A DNA stretch of 64,000 bases from Mesostigma viride (GCA_009746045.1 RPFO01000065.1:2598484-2662483); one strand, 5' to 3'; counted from the first letter of the stretch, positions 1-16,000 are shown. A program made the numbers and translations. The notes: generated by a model not told the origin, from the sequence alone.

Positions 1-1483
1 CCCTTACATAAAAAAACGCTGGGAGTGTGGGTGGGAAAAGAGAAGAGGCCGACCTTCGCCTGGTGGGGTTGCATTTGTCTTTTTTTTTTTTTTTCCCCTG
101 TGGCACATGGCCTGATGGCGTTTCTTCGCCACACAACAAGCTGACATCATCCTAAATTAAGTAACACCGGCATGCGTCACACGCCGGCCTGAACAGTGCT
201 GAAAGCGCCACTACAAACAAGGTGGCCACGCACCCCCAGGCTAGTGCGTTAACCGTACAGGTAGTTGTACAAGGTTCCCAAGACTGACAAACATAAAACT
301 CGCCCATCGACCCCTTGGGCCGGTCCGAATCCACTATACAATAATTAATCACGACTCACTAAAGAACCCAAATCAGCCAAAGATTCGTTAAGCAACCAGC
401 CGACCCTACAGGTCCCCAGCTAACCTCAGCTGGTGCAACCAAATACGAATCTTTGCAAGTAAGTCGCATAAAACCTACAATTAATTTTCTCGGACCACTA
501 ATTAATAGCCACCAACCCTTACCCTTATAAACAACCGGGTCATCCAAGGAAAATTCAGGCGAACATGAAACCCTTTGTACAGATCGCATTAGTCAGCCCA
601 TGTCGCAGACAGCCTTCCACATGCAGGCCACGGCATAGCGGCCCTATCTTTCCCGCATGCGTTAATTAAACTATATTCAGAGAAAACCGATTTTTTTTTC
701 CCTCCCGTGGCACATGGCCTGACGGCGTTTCTTCGCCACACGATTCTTGTGCCTGAACAAATGACTCAAATTGCCGTACCATTTGTCGGCGTCTTACGTA
801 AGATTGCCGGGGCGCTTAGGTCACATATTGCGTGGGAGGAAAATGTCAGATCCAGGTAATCACTACGTCATTAGCAAAGAAACCCAGACAGTGGCAGGAT
901 TGTATCACAATATAGCTCTGTCACATCTGGCCAGAAAAAACTGGCCAAATCTTTGCCACTGCAGATCCGCTTCAGGCCGCACCGGCCTCAAAAGGTCTGT
1001 CACGTCAGCCCTATAACCTAGCTATAATGGCTACCCCTCCATCTGACTAAATAGAAACTATGTTCAGAGAACCACATTTTGTCGGCTCTTGACAAAGGCA
1101 GGTTGGGGCGTTTTTTAGGGGTTGGTGTACCTCCAATCAGCATGCCAGGGGGGGGCATCTTGCAGCGAATGATCTCCTGAGCCTTCCAGCACAGGTCACC
1201 GTGGTGTGCAGATGGATTATGGAAACGATCTTAAGGAGCTTACGGGTGGCCTTCCATCAAGCCAGTTGAAGTTACATAATAATGTGTTTCTCTTCGGTGG
1301 CATTGGCGACCGCGTACTACACTCACCGCCTCACGAGTGAACCCTGGTTTCTTTTGTCTGCGTGGCTTGGCTGTGGGTGGGGCTTGGCTGTGGCGTTTGG
1401 GGGGCAGTTGGGTGCATATAGGCTTATTGAACCACCTGTTTCTTTCTCCTGTTCATGCTTCATGTTCCTGGCATCCCTGGCAG
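1..1483 (+). other. Probable SURF1 intron / upstream DNA, no exon recognised
   Basis: SURF1 exons that should encode the N-terminal transmembrane helix and the conserved Gly-Trp-Val-Pro region must lie upstream of 1,484. I could not find them here, so this stretch is most simply intron, and the 5' part of the gene lies outside the window. Apart from the direct-repeat pair I see nothing recognisable. Confidence 0.4.
80..741. repeat. Pair of short direct repeats around 0.6 kb
   Basis: A T-run followed by GTGGCACATGGCCTGA-Y-GGCGTTTCTTCGCCACAC occurs at about 80-134 and again at 691-741. The unit can fold on itself because its GTGGC start pairs with its GCCAC end. The DNA between the copies (135-690) shows no recognisable gene. 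The pair may be two copies of a short interspersed element or the ends of one element. I do not recognise the family. Confidence 0.55.
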
Positions 1484-6121
<4,638 letters not shown>

Positions 6122-7299
6122 CACCATCCGGCCTCGCGGAAACTGGCCTGTTTGGTGGTAGGTAGATGGTGCGGCCAGCAAGTGGTTTGAGTGGGCTCAT
6201 TCCCGCACTGGAGAGAGGTGCTCTTACAGAGATGCTGTTATAGCTTTGATATGTTACTATCACCAATTATGCGATGTCTTGGAACTAGTTTCAAAGTAGA
6301 GGACAGGGCCCCGTTTATACATGTCTGGGCTACCCAGGGATGGCACGTATTCCCGGGATGGTGATATGATGTCTGACAGCGTCTGGCATGCACGAAAAAT
6401 CTGGGCAAGAATTAAGCCAAGTAAGTGGCGGATCGGCGCCACTACTCAAGTGTGGGGCCTGGGGGCTGCATGCATGCCAGCACAGTGAACAAAACGGTAT
6501 ACTCGCAAGCACGGCCACCCATACACTAAACCAGCTAGCTCATGGATGCACACCTATGCTTCGAGCTTTGCACCTCCAGAGCGGCTCCTCTCCTGGCCAG
6601 ATTATACGGCCTATGGCAAAGACATGCATGTATGGAGGTGGGTTGGGAGATCAGTAAGGCAGCCCGGCTGCTCACCAAGAGTCAAGACATTGCCGGCCAA
6701 GTTTACGAATTGAAACAGAGCTAGGGATTCAAGGCTTTAGCACAGATCGTCTGCTACAGCGCCTTGCATGCCTGCGGTACGCCCAGGCTAGGTGCGTCCG
6801 CAGCTAGCGCGGGCCACCAGCACGTGCACAGGTAAGCGAACCTCTGTGATCCTCGATCATTTCCTCCGAAGGGGCCACGTCCCGTGCAAGTAATGTCCGG
6901 CCCGCTAGGTGTTGTCCTTGATATCTGTACAATATTGCCCTGTATGATTGAATTGACATGTGACTAATCTATGATATCTGTGATCGATATCCGTTGAGCG
7001 TGCATATGCAATACCCTGGCACATTTGGCACAAATCCATGGATGCCGGGCACTACACAACGAAAGCGAATACATCATATTCGCGGGGCTATATATTTCAT
7101 TGAGAATGATAGATTACGGAGGTGAGATAGGCATGCAACCTAAGGAAAAACCCGATAACTGGGATAATAACCCTGAAGAAATTAATAGTAATCTGACACG
7201 GACATCCAAGGATCACGCCAGCTGCACAAGGTATGTACAACTAACTATACATCACAAAACTACACGCAGCAACAGCGCTGCCGGCCCACCATGCAGGCC
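6122..7299. other. Intergenic DNA with no recognised gene
   Basis: Between the SURF1 stop codon and the 3' side of the first RLE-LINE fragment I find no conserved protein segment, splice-supported exon, RNA gene or clear repeat. The open frames present are short and dissimilar to anything I know. Confidence 0.5.
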
Positions 7300-8304
7300 T
7301 GGAAGGGATCTAGACCGCATGGGTCGCGACAAAGTCGGCCCGGGTGCGGCGGAATAACACATCAGCCACGGTGCGAGTGAGGGCGAGTGACAGGCGCTGC
7401 CGCCAATACGAGGACCACGTGCGGGCCGACCACGGGGCGGTCTGACCCTCGAGGTCGAGGCGGTCTTCACGGCGCTGGCAGCACTTGTGGAAAAACTCCG
7501 CTGTCTTGGGGCCAATGGCCCCGAACTCGTCAAGGACAAAGGGGATGACCCGGTGGGACCCCACATTGCCGTAGGAGGCAAACTTGTCGCGCTCAGCCAC
7601 AGCGGCAGCAGCGCCGGCATCCACAGCCGCCCGGAGGATGTGGCGACCGGAAAGCGGCCGAGCCACGGAGACATCGATGAGCAGGTGGCAACCCTGCCCG
7701 TCGTAGTCAAGCACGGTAATGTTGGGGCGGTGGTTGGATGAGTAGAGGGCGGCCCCATCCGCGTCCTCGCACTCGATGGTGGAGTGGGGAAAGACCGACC
7801 GAACCATGGCACACACCACCCGGAGGAGAGCGGTATGGAGATAGAGGAACCAGTTCTGGTTCTGCTGGCCACCCATGCACGCGATGTAGTGCGTCCCAGT
7901 AGTATCCAGAGCAAGCCCGCAGCTGCATGCCGCAGGACGCACCCGCCGTGATGAGAGGTTGCGGGGCAAAGAGCTGGTGGCGGAGAGCGATGGCGTAAAG
8001 GGCCGGAACCAGCGTGAACAAAGGGCTCATGGGGAGGGCACGCAGGAATGCGGACCCCACGCTCCCCTCAAGGGAAACGGAGTGAAGCCAAGCCTTCCCC
8101 TGATCGTTCAAGCTCGCATGCAGACCCATCCAGTCGGCACAGTGTAGTATACCCGCGTAGGTCTTTTGTTGTTTTTCATGAACGCAGGCAGGGAAGACAC
8201 TAGGACTGACGACAGTGGACACGCCGGGCGTGCCCCGGGGCAGGCGACGGTGGACGGCCTGAGCGGGGCGGACGAGGTCGCAAGCCTGCCTTATATAAGG
8301 TAAG
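7300..8304 (-). mobile_element. 5'-truncated RLE-type LINE fragment (family E, copy 1)
   Basis: The minus strand encodes the C-terminal part of a LINE ORF2: a CG-x-LD-x-TGTHY-x-ACMGG zinc-knuckle-like block, then RPNITVLDYDGQG...HLLIDVSVARPL, which fits the PD...D pattern of restriction-like endonucleases in early-branching LINEs, then a conserved tail APWSARTW-x-SYWRQRLS. Frameshifts break it. It matches the copies at 13.8-15.8 kb and at the window end. Homology starts near 8,290, the same point at which the copy at 63.5 kb starts. A half-LINE has inserted immediately next to its 5' end. Confidence 0.85.
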
Positions 8305-8317
8305 TAATACACTCAGC
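8305..8317. repeat. Left target-site duplication of half-LINE A(+)
   Basis: TAATACACTCAGC at 8,305-8,317 is repeated exactly at 10,318-10,330, on either side of the family A element. Its first bases overlap the TTAA tail on the right side. Confidence 0.85.
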
Positions 8318-10317
8318 CACAAGCCACGAGCCACGAGCCACGAGCCACGAGGTAGCCATGGCTGACGGCGGCGCTCATAACTTTCACGTTTGAGCACCGA
8401 ATTTAGTCGTGAATATCACAATCGCTTCGTCTTTCTAAGACGCACATGCTGATATAATTTTCCGACGCTATTACGCAATATACGATGAGCAAACGCCCAT
8501 CGACGCAACGCAGCCTGACGGCTGCGCTCGGCAATGAAAATACGTCTGCAGCTCCGGCTGCAGCTTCGCCATCAGGGCCGGAAGGCAGTGGTGACACTAG
8601 TCGCGCACTGGTGGCCGCCCAGCACCCTCCCGGGCTTCCTGCCTCGCCATCGGCCTCGCCAGACCCTAAACGCAGCCGCTCATCCTTTCCACGCGAACCG
8701 CGTTTCAAGTACCACTCCTTCCATGCCGACGATCACGACTGGTTCAACAACATTTCTCCGGTCGCTGAGCACTATGCACTGCATTTTCTTCGGGGACTAC
8801 GCCTCGCTTCTTGAGCTGTGCCTCTACTTTCACAGCATCCGTCGCCTACTGGAATTTGACGGCCGTAATCTTACACAGAGCCGCGAACTCATGCTGACGG
8901 GCTTGTACCCCCGGCCCGAGCTTCAGCACATGATTCTTTGTTCCCTGCTGACGAAGTCTGACGGCGAGATCTTGGCCCCCACCATCTCCGCAGCCACATA
9001 CCGCTCCATCCTCACGGAAGCCTTTCAGCAGCACGTGACCCCCCTTGCCGCAGATGTGGCGGCAATGGGCGGCACGCTGGCTGCTGAGCTCCCTCACATT
9101 TCCACCACCGTCACCTCCACCTCCACCCTCCTCACCTCCACCTCCACTGCCACCTCCACCTCCACCGCCGACATCAAAGCCCAGCTCCTCGACATCGACC
9201 AGCGTCTTAAGAACAATGCCATCGCTATCGAGGTCCTGCAGAACACCGCAGGCCTCACCGCCCAGGCAGTGAAGGACATTGCCGCCAAGCCAGCCCCGGC
9301 TGGCCTGACCGGCGATGCTCCTCCCATCACCACCTGGGCGGACATGCTTAAGCAACACACCACCTCCACCACCTCCGCCGTCGCAGCCCAGCTTCAACGG
9401 CAGACGCTTGACCTCCGCGAGGAGGCCGAGCTCGCCAAGCGCAGCCTCAACGTCATTGTCAAGAATCTCAAGATGGAGGAAGGTGAGAATTCCGAGAAGC
9501 TTGCGCGTGCTTTTGAGAGAGAAATCCTTGATCGCATGGGCCTTACTGGTGAGATCGAGCTGGCCGCCCACCGCCTTCCCCGCGCGCGGGGTAAGGCAGG
9601 GCCGCCCCCGCTCCTTCTCACCTTTAAGACCCCGGCGGACAAGAGTTTCTTTTCTCAGACGCCGCAAGCGGCTCGAGAAGACTCTCTTCACCCTTGACGA
9701 CGACTTGACCCTGGCGCAGCAACAACGGCGACGGGAGCTATGGCCGACCTACCTCCAGCTCCGGCAGACCAAGGCGGGGCAGCCGGTGTACTGGAAGGGG
9801 GCGGCCATCTACGTCGGCCACAAGCCCTGGCAGGCGACCCCCGCGGCCCCAGCGACTCCAGACGCCCCAGCTTAGGGGAATACAGCAGTAGTAGTGTAGA
9901 ATAGATAGACCGTGGCCATGTACATGTACGCCTCCTAGAGGCCCTATCCCAGCAAAGCCACGCGCTTTATTTAATCATGTACATGTGTGCCTATGATGTG
10001 CCACACTCCAGACGATGCCTAGTTTTATTTAGTAATGCTGTGCCCATGCAGAGAGCTGCTCTCTGCTGAGATGCCACGCTCTAGTTTTTGTATAGCCATG
10101 ATGATCTTCCCCCTCACAGGCATGCTCCCCCCTTACCCGGGCATAGCGTGATAGACCATGAGGGTGCGGGTGCCCTGGTGCACCTAGAGCAGGGGTAGCT
10201 TACATTCCCACCCTTGCATGAAGTAGCCTAGAATGTATTAAAAGCCATATGCCCCTTCTCAGGGCTATGTGCTACATCTACTCCCAACGGAGTGATGTTG
10301 ATAATTAATTAATTAAT
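8318..10317 (+). mobile_element. Half-LINE family A, complete copy (ORF1-only retrotransposon)
   Basis: This 2.0-kb element starts with variable AGCCACG repeats and a ~165-bp 5' UTR. It carries an ORF1-type gene, then a ~430-bp 3' UTR, the terminal hairpin ACTCCCAACGGAGT at 10,280-10,293 and a (TTAA)n tail. A 13-bp target-site duplication flanks it. No reverse transcriptase or endonuclease sequence lies between ORF1 and the tail. The minus-strand copy at 37,940-39,935 has the same 5' start, length, gene and 3' UTR, so the ORF1-only structure belongs to the family and is not an accidental deletion. Such elements need a reverse transcriptase in trans. Confidence 0.88.
8485..9875 (+). pseudogene. 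L1-type ORF1 protein, two frameshifts (half-LINE A)
   Basis: The reading frame starts MSKRPSTQRSLTAAL at 8,485, shifts near 8,785 and again near 9,650, and ends at 9,875. Compared with the intact 467-residue copy on the minus strand, the parts give the same protein. It has a low-complexity N-terminus, a conserved helical region, a coiled coil (IDQRLKNNAIAIEVLQNTAG), an RRM-like domain (RSLNVIVKN ... PPLLLTF) and a C-terminal domain (LDDDLTLAQQQRRRELWPTY ... VYWKGAAIYV). This order matches the RNA-binding chaperone ORF1p of L1-type LINEs. The second frameshift is one extra base within the run of Ts after AAGAG. Confidence 0.85.
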
Positions 10318-10330
10318 TAATACACTCAGC
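10318..10330. repeat. Right target-site duplication of half-LINE A(+)
   Basis: Exact second copy of TAATACACTCAGC (8,305-8,317). Confidence 0.85.
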
Positions 10331-11049
10331 TTTATAGGAATTATCAAGGAGACAACCAGCGCAGGCCAGAAAGCAGGAGAATCCGGACCAGGAATTATGT
10401 TTACATTCGAGCTAGAATGTAAAGCATGTATGTAAGATTGAGCTGGTACAGTAGATGTTTTCATAAGATTATTTACATTGAATGGTGATTAGTTTGGACC
10501 TCAAGAATTCTTGATTTGTGCGTGTCATCCATCCTGTGAATTGCGCATGGCCACGGGGGCCGGCATGCTAATCAATTATGTAGAAGATCAACATATTGCA
10601 TGGGCCGGGTGCTGCATGTGACACGTACGTGCAAGCACACAAGTCCACAGGATCGAATAGTGAGAGCTGCATGTTTCCTTTACTCCTGTTTCCTTTACTC
10701 CACTGAAGCAAGACTTACACGGAGCTTGTGCCCCTCTCAATGAAATTAAATTAAACGTGATACGTGACACCACATGGTTGCATGTTGGCAAGGGGCGCCT
10801 TGACACGCTCGCTCTGGACCCACTAGAGTTTCGGTGGGTCCTCACAACGGGCGGCAGCCCAATGACGAAGTGCCTCTTAACGAGTACACGGCAGATTGGG
10901 GATACCGGCTTCTTCTACATAAACATCACAGGATGCACCCGGGTCGCCTAGGCTAGCTCCGATGGCACCCCGAGTGGCCGGGCTACACCTGGATCAAGAA
11001 CATTACCTTGGCCGTGGATCACCCATTGGGACTCGACAAACGGGCCACT
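10331..11049. other. Unassigned DNA between two retroelements
   Basis: No gene recognised. The first bases (ATCAAGGAGACAACCAGC) resemble a segment near 15,947 (ATCAAAGAGACAACCAGC), which lies at the 5' side of another family E copy, so the two may mark a shared 5' region of family E elements. The rest shows nothing I can support. Confidence 0.4.
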
Positions 11050-12106
11050 GACGTCCAACCCCTAGCTGCTAATGCACCGAGCTATCGAGGTCAACATGGT
11101 GTCCAGAGGCCCGGGTCTCCAATGTGGAAACCCTGGAGGGTCGTCCACTTGTAAGCTCCAACCTCAGTTCACGGCGCTGCGGCACCGCGGCGCAGGCATC
11201 TGAGACGTGCACGCTGCACTTGTCTCTCGCCTAAACCACTGGAGGGCAAGTGCGGCGTGCTCATGAAGAAGCTTAATTGTTCAAAGCCATCACCGCCCAC
11301 ACCAAGGCCCTGGCCACACAGGTCCCAAAGATAGCTCGGAGCAGACGGCCACCATCGCGTCGGCCAGCCACCCCGGCCGGATGCTGGCGACCTTCCGCCG
11401 CTCTCCTAAGCCGACCTGCTGCGGTCAGCGACCGCCTCAGCCACTGACGCCATCGCCATGAGACCGTCCAGGAGCTGGAGGACCACCGCCAGGCCGAACA
11501 ACGGGAGGCCACCGACCGCGCTCGCCGCGAGTGCCGAGTGGTGCTGCAGGCGTCGTTTTCCCCAGCAACCAGGTGAGACGTCAACCACCCTTGCTGACGA
11601 GCTCAAGAACCAGCTAGCTCCTTACCCTCATGGGCCTGGTAGGTGAGGTAGAACTGCGCGGGTGCCTGTGACCGCCTTCCCACTCACGGGACAAGGCGGG
11701 TCCCCCACCAGTCCTGCTCACCTTCCCCTTCCCTGAGGACAAGCGGCGGTCCCTCTCTCGTGGCAAGAGGTTGCACGACAGCTCACCTGCCAGGTCACGC
11801 TGGACGACGACCTGACGGCCGCTTAGCAGCAGCAGCGACGCGACCTGTGGCCCGAATACCTCCGCCACGTACAAGGGAGGACCCCCAGAAGCCAAAGGTG
11901 TACTGGATCGAGGGGCGGGGACCTGATGATCAACCACAAGATGTGGACGCCCCCTGCGGGCTAGAGTAGCCCTTAGAGCTTGAATCATTGGTCAGTCACT
12001 GCCGCCCTGGCAGCCATATGCCTAGAATGTTTGCCCAGCCGTGCCACCATACCTATAGTCACGTGCACCGCTAACGCACGGCACACAATGGTCAGCCATA
12101 GCCTTA
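11050..12106 (+). mobile_element. Half-LINE family C(+), 5' portion, interrupted
   Basis: Degenerate ORF1 coding sequence from about 11,080, with RRM remnants (PPPVLLTFPFPEDK) and the C-terminal motif where (CAG)4 is followed by arginine codons. A 3' UTR starts after about 11,970. Sequence identity with the minus-strand family C copy allows alignment from about 11,080. The 3' UTR breaks off at 12,106, where a second family C element begins in the opposite orientation. The missing 3' end resumes at 16,407. Confidence 0.75.
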
Positions 12107-13782
12107 ATTAATTAATTATTTAAACGATCGTGCTCCCATTGGGGAGTCCTGACCGGAGTGCTTTCAATCCCAGCTGTATGCACATGCACAACAGGAAGAA
12201 AGGGCGCAGGCGGACCCCCTTTCTCCTTCATGCCAGAGGCATGCCACAGCTGCAATCGGACACGATAGACGATCCGGCCGGGCAAGTTCTGTGGGTGCAA
12301 TATAAGACCTGGATGCACATGAGCATATCATATTACACGGAGCGTGGGCGAGTAATCTGATCATGGCTAGGACGGAGCATGGCTGTACAAGGGCTAAGCT
12401 AAGGCTATGGCTGGTTGTGTACCGGGTGCGTTAGCGGTGCACGTGACTATAGGTATGGTGGCGCGACTAGGCAAACATTCTACAGGCAAGGCTGCCATGG
12501 CGGCAGTGACCACCAATGACTACATGCTATAGGGCTATTCTAGCCCGCAGGGGGCGTCCACGTACATCTTGTGGTTGATCATCAGGCCCCGCCCGCGCCC
12601 CTCTAGTACACCTTGGGCTTCTGGGGGTCCTGCTTGTGGCGGCCGCAGGTATTCAGGCCCCACAGGTCGCGTCGCTGCTGCTGCTGAGCGGGGGTCAGGT
12701 CGTCGTCCAGCATCCAGGTGAGGTCGTGCAACCACTTGCGACGAGAAAGTGAACCGCCGCTTGTCCTCAGGGGAGGGGAAGGTGAGCAGGACTGGTGGGG
12801 GAGCCGCCTTGTCCCGTGAGTGGGAAGGCGGTCACAGGCACCCGCGCAGTTCTACCTCACCTACCAGGCGGCCCATGAGGGTGAGAAGCTGGTCCTTGAT
12901 TGAGCTTGTCGGCAAGGGTGGTTGACGTCTCACCTGGCTTCCATGGGGGAAACGACGCAGCACCACTCAGCACTCGCGGCGATTGAGGGCGGTCAGTGCA
13001 TGGCCTCCCGTTGTTCGGCCTGGCGGTGGTCCTCCAGCTCCTGGAGTTTTGTGGCGATGGCGTCAGTGGCAGTTGAGGCGGACGCTGACCGCAGCAGGTC
13101 CGCATACATAGGAGAGCGGCGGAAGGTCGCCAGCATCCGGCCAGGGTACGTGCAGCTGTCCGATGCGATGGTGGCCGTCTGCTCCGCGCTATCTTTGGGA
13201 CCTGTGTGGCCAGGGCTTCGGCCCGGCACAGTGTGGGCGGTGATGGCTTCAAGCTCAGTCTTCATGAGCACGCCGCACTTGCCCTCCACTTGCTTGGTTT
13301 AGGCGAGAGACAAGTTCAGCGTGCGTCCCAGATGCCTGCGCCGCGGTGTGCAGCGCCGTGAACTGAGCTAGGTTGGAGCTTGTGTGCGACCGTTGGTTTC
13401 CGTATTGGAGACCGTTGGCCTCCACCGCCGTGTTGAGCGCTGTGGCCATCAATGTCATCTTCTCGGCGGCCACGTCACGTGCTCCTCCAGCACTGCTCGA
13501 TCGGATGTCATCCTTGCGAGTGAGGATCGAGGGAGCCAGTGTGGCTGCCGGCTGCGCAGGCCGGGGTGCCGGGTTGCGCGGATCGAGCCTAGCGAGGAGG
13601 TCGCGTTCAGTTAGCTTGAAGAAACTGAAAAGGATGGCGAGGCGATGGCTGAAATCTGGCAGCTGGGCCAGGAAGTCCTCCACGTTGTCGGCGGGGATGG
13701 GCCCCTTGGGCCCACGAAGCTCGTGTTCCAGTGGCAGCGTAGTACTGGCATATCTCGGCGCAGTGTGCGTCGGTCAAACACT
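12107..13782 (-). mobile_element. Half-LINE family C(-), 3' portion, inserted in C(+)
   Basis: A minus-strand element beginning at its (TTAA)n tail (12,107-12,125) and terminal hairpin CTCCCATTGGGGAG (12,133-12,146), followed by the 3' UTR and a degenerate ORF1 (for example MEDFLAQLPDFSHRLAILF near 13,680). It is interrupted at 13,782 by a family E insertion and continues at 16,001. Without the insertion it is about 2.1 kb, close to the length of family A, so it appears near full-length and ORF1-only. AGCCTTA at 12,100-12,106 and 16,407-16,413 is the likely target-site duplication. Confidence 0.75.
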
Positions 13783-15988
13783 CATATCTCATATATTAAA
13801 AATATAATTACTTACAGCAGAGTGAAATCACTCAAACCAAAGCAAACGCCCTGCTATAAACCTATATACAGAGCCATGTCAAAGCTCTATACTACGATAA
13901 GACCAATGGAAACGCCTAACGGGAGGAACCTAATAGCCCTGCTGCACCGCAAAATCAGCCCGCGTACGGCGGAGCATGATGTCAGCCATGGCCCGAGTCA
14001 GCGCCACCGACAAGCGCTGACGCCAATATGACGTCCAGGTCCGCGCCGACCATGGGGCCCGCTGGCCCTCCAGGTCCAGCCGGTCCTCCCGGAGCCGGCA
14101 ACACTCCTTGAAGAAGGCGGAGGTCAGGGGCCCCATGGCCCCAAACTCCTCCAGGACAAAGGGCACCACACGATGGTGCCCGACGTCGCCGTAGGCCAGG
14201 AGCTTGGCCCGCTCCGCCCGGTCCGCCGTGTAACCTGCCGTGAGGGAGGCCCCAGCCACGTGGCTAAGAGCCAAGGGCCGCGCCACCGAAACGTCAATAA
14301 GCAGATGCCGGCCACCCCCCTCAAAGTCCAGCCCCCTCAAAGTCCAGCACCACGATGTCAGGCCGGTGGTTGGGGGAATAGAAGGCAGCGCCATCCGCAT
14401 CCTCGGACCGGATGTTCGCGTGGGGGAGAACCGACCGAACCATGGCGAGCACCACCGTCAGGAGGACAGTGTGCAAATACAAATACCAATTCTGATTCTG
14501 TTGGCCCCCCATGCAGGCAAGGTAGTGAGTCCCCGTGGGATCCAGCGGCTGCCCACAGCTACCACAAGGCCGCCCGGCCGGAACAAGAGGCTGCGGGGCA
14601 AATAGCTGGTGCCGGAGCGCCACCGAGTAGTGGCTGGGAGCCAAGGCGAATGGGGGGCCATGGGAAGAGCACGAAGGTACGCCGAGCCCACACTCCGCAA
14701 GGAAAGCGAGAACAGCCACGCACGTCCCTGGGCGTTGAGGTCCGCGAAAAGAGCAATCCAATCAGCCGTGTGCAGAATACCCGCGTAGGTTTTCTGGTGT
14801 TTATCGATGACGCGGGCAGGGAATGCGGCGGGAGATTGAACGGAGGCGACCGAGGGAGTGCCGCGAGGGAGGTGGCGCTGTACCGCCTGAGCGGCACGGA
14901 CGGGAGAACAGGCCTGCTGGATCTCAGCATAGGCCTCCTGGATGGCGGTGACGAAGGGCAAAGGGCTGCTGGGGTCCAGGAGGTCAGGCGCTGCCGTTGC
15001 CAAAAGGGGCAGGAGCCGGCAGCTTTCCGCCCACGACTGAGCGACGGAGCCCAAAAATGCTGCTGGGGCCAGCCGGGCGGCACGATCGAGTCAGACCGCA
15101 GCCACCCATCCGTGCAGGCAGGGAGGCAATGCGAATAGCATGTGGCGGGAGGTCGGGGCCCGGGACCAGCTGCGCCAAGGCCGACTGGATGCGTTCGTCG
15201 TGGCCCTCGGCGGCCAGCCGGACCTGAGCCGGAAGAGCGCCCCGGAGCCAGTGAACGACGCGAGGGTGAGCGCAAAACCACAGAAGCAGACCCTTGGTCT
15301 GCGAATCATGAAGGCGCGCAATCAAGGGCAGTACCTCAGTGCGTGCCTCGAGGGCGGCCCGCAGAGCATCGATGACAAACGCGGAGTCGCCAACCGGAAC
15401 GCCGAGGACATCCAACCCATGGAGGCGCTCGTCCCGGCCCAAGAGCTGGGGCGGAAAGCCGGAGCAATCACCTTGGGGCGAGTACACCGCGCATGCACTT
15501 GGCCAGGGTCAACTGGAGGTTGATGTCGGCCACCGCGGTCTGCAGTGCCAGCAGAGCCGCGGTGGTGTCCGGCACAGGGCCCAGAAGGTAGATATCATCC
15601 AAGTAGGCCTGAATAGCGACCGCCGGGTGGGCAGCATGGACCGCTTGGTGGAGGCAACCCTGGAGGGGGGCGGCAAAGTACAGGGGTCCCAGGGGGTCCC
15701 CTTGCTGGGTGCCCGACCGCGACAGCAGGCCGCCGCGAGTGCCGTCCTCCATGATGTGAACCATATATACACAATATACACATATATTAATAATATAATT
15801 ACTTACAGCAGAGTGAAATCACTCAAACCAAAGCAAACGCCCAGCTATAAACCTCTATACAGAGCCATGTAAAATCTCTATACTACGATAAGACCAATGG
15901 AAACTCCTAACGGGAGGAACCTAATACACATATATGATAGTATCAAAGAGACAACCAGCCACATATATGATAGTATAGTCATATATCT
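13783..15988 (-). mobile_element. RLE-type LINE (family E, copy 2), truncated, nested in C(-)
   Basis: Minus-strand ORF2 with frameshifts. It contains RT palm motifs GTQQGDPLGPLYFA and AYLDDIYLLG (YLDD at the catalytic site, about 15,590), a thumb/connector region, the knuckle CGSCGQPLDPTGTHYLAC (about 14,510-14,565), and RPDIVVLDFEG...HLLIDVSV for a PD...D endonuclease. The end is TWTSYWRQRLSVALTRAMADIMLRRTRADF. It is truncated in the RT fingers near 15,770. A second copy of the family 3' UTR lies at 15,783-15,926. The whole block is flanked by an exact 12-bp duplication, CGGTCAAACACT (13,771-13,782 and 15,989-16,000). Confidence 0.88.
15783..15926 (-). repeat. Extra 3' UTR copy of family E joined to copy 2
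   Basis: This 144-bp stretch repeats the sequence at 13,795-13,932 (from ATATAATTACTTACAGC to CTAACGGGAGGAACC) in the same orientation, and lies at the 5' side of the same insertion, inside the shared target-site duplication. It suggests a template switch or concatenated template during reverse transcription. Confidence 0.8.
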
Positions 15989-16000
15989 CGGTCAAACACT

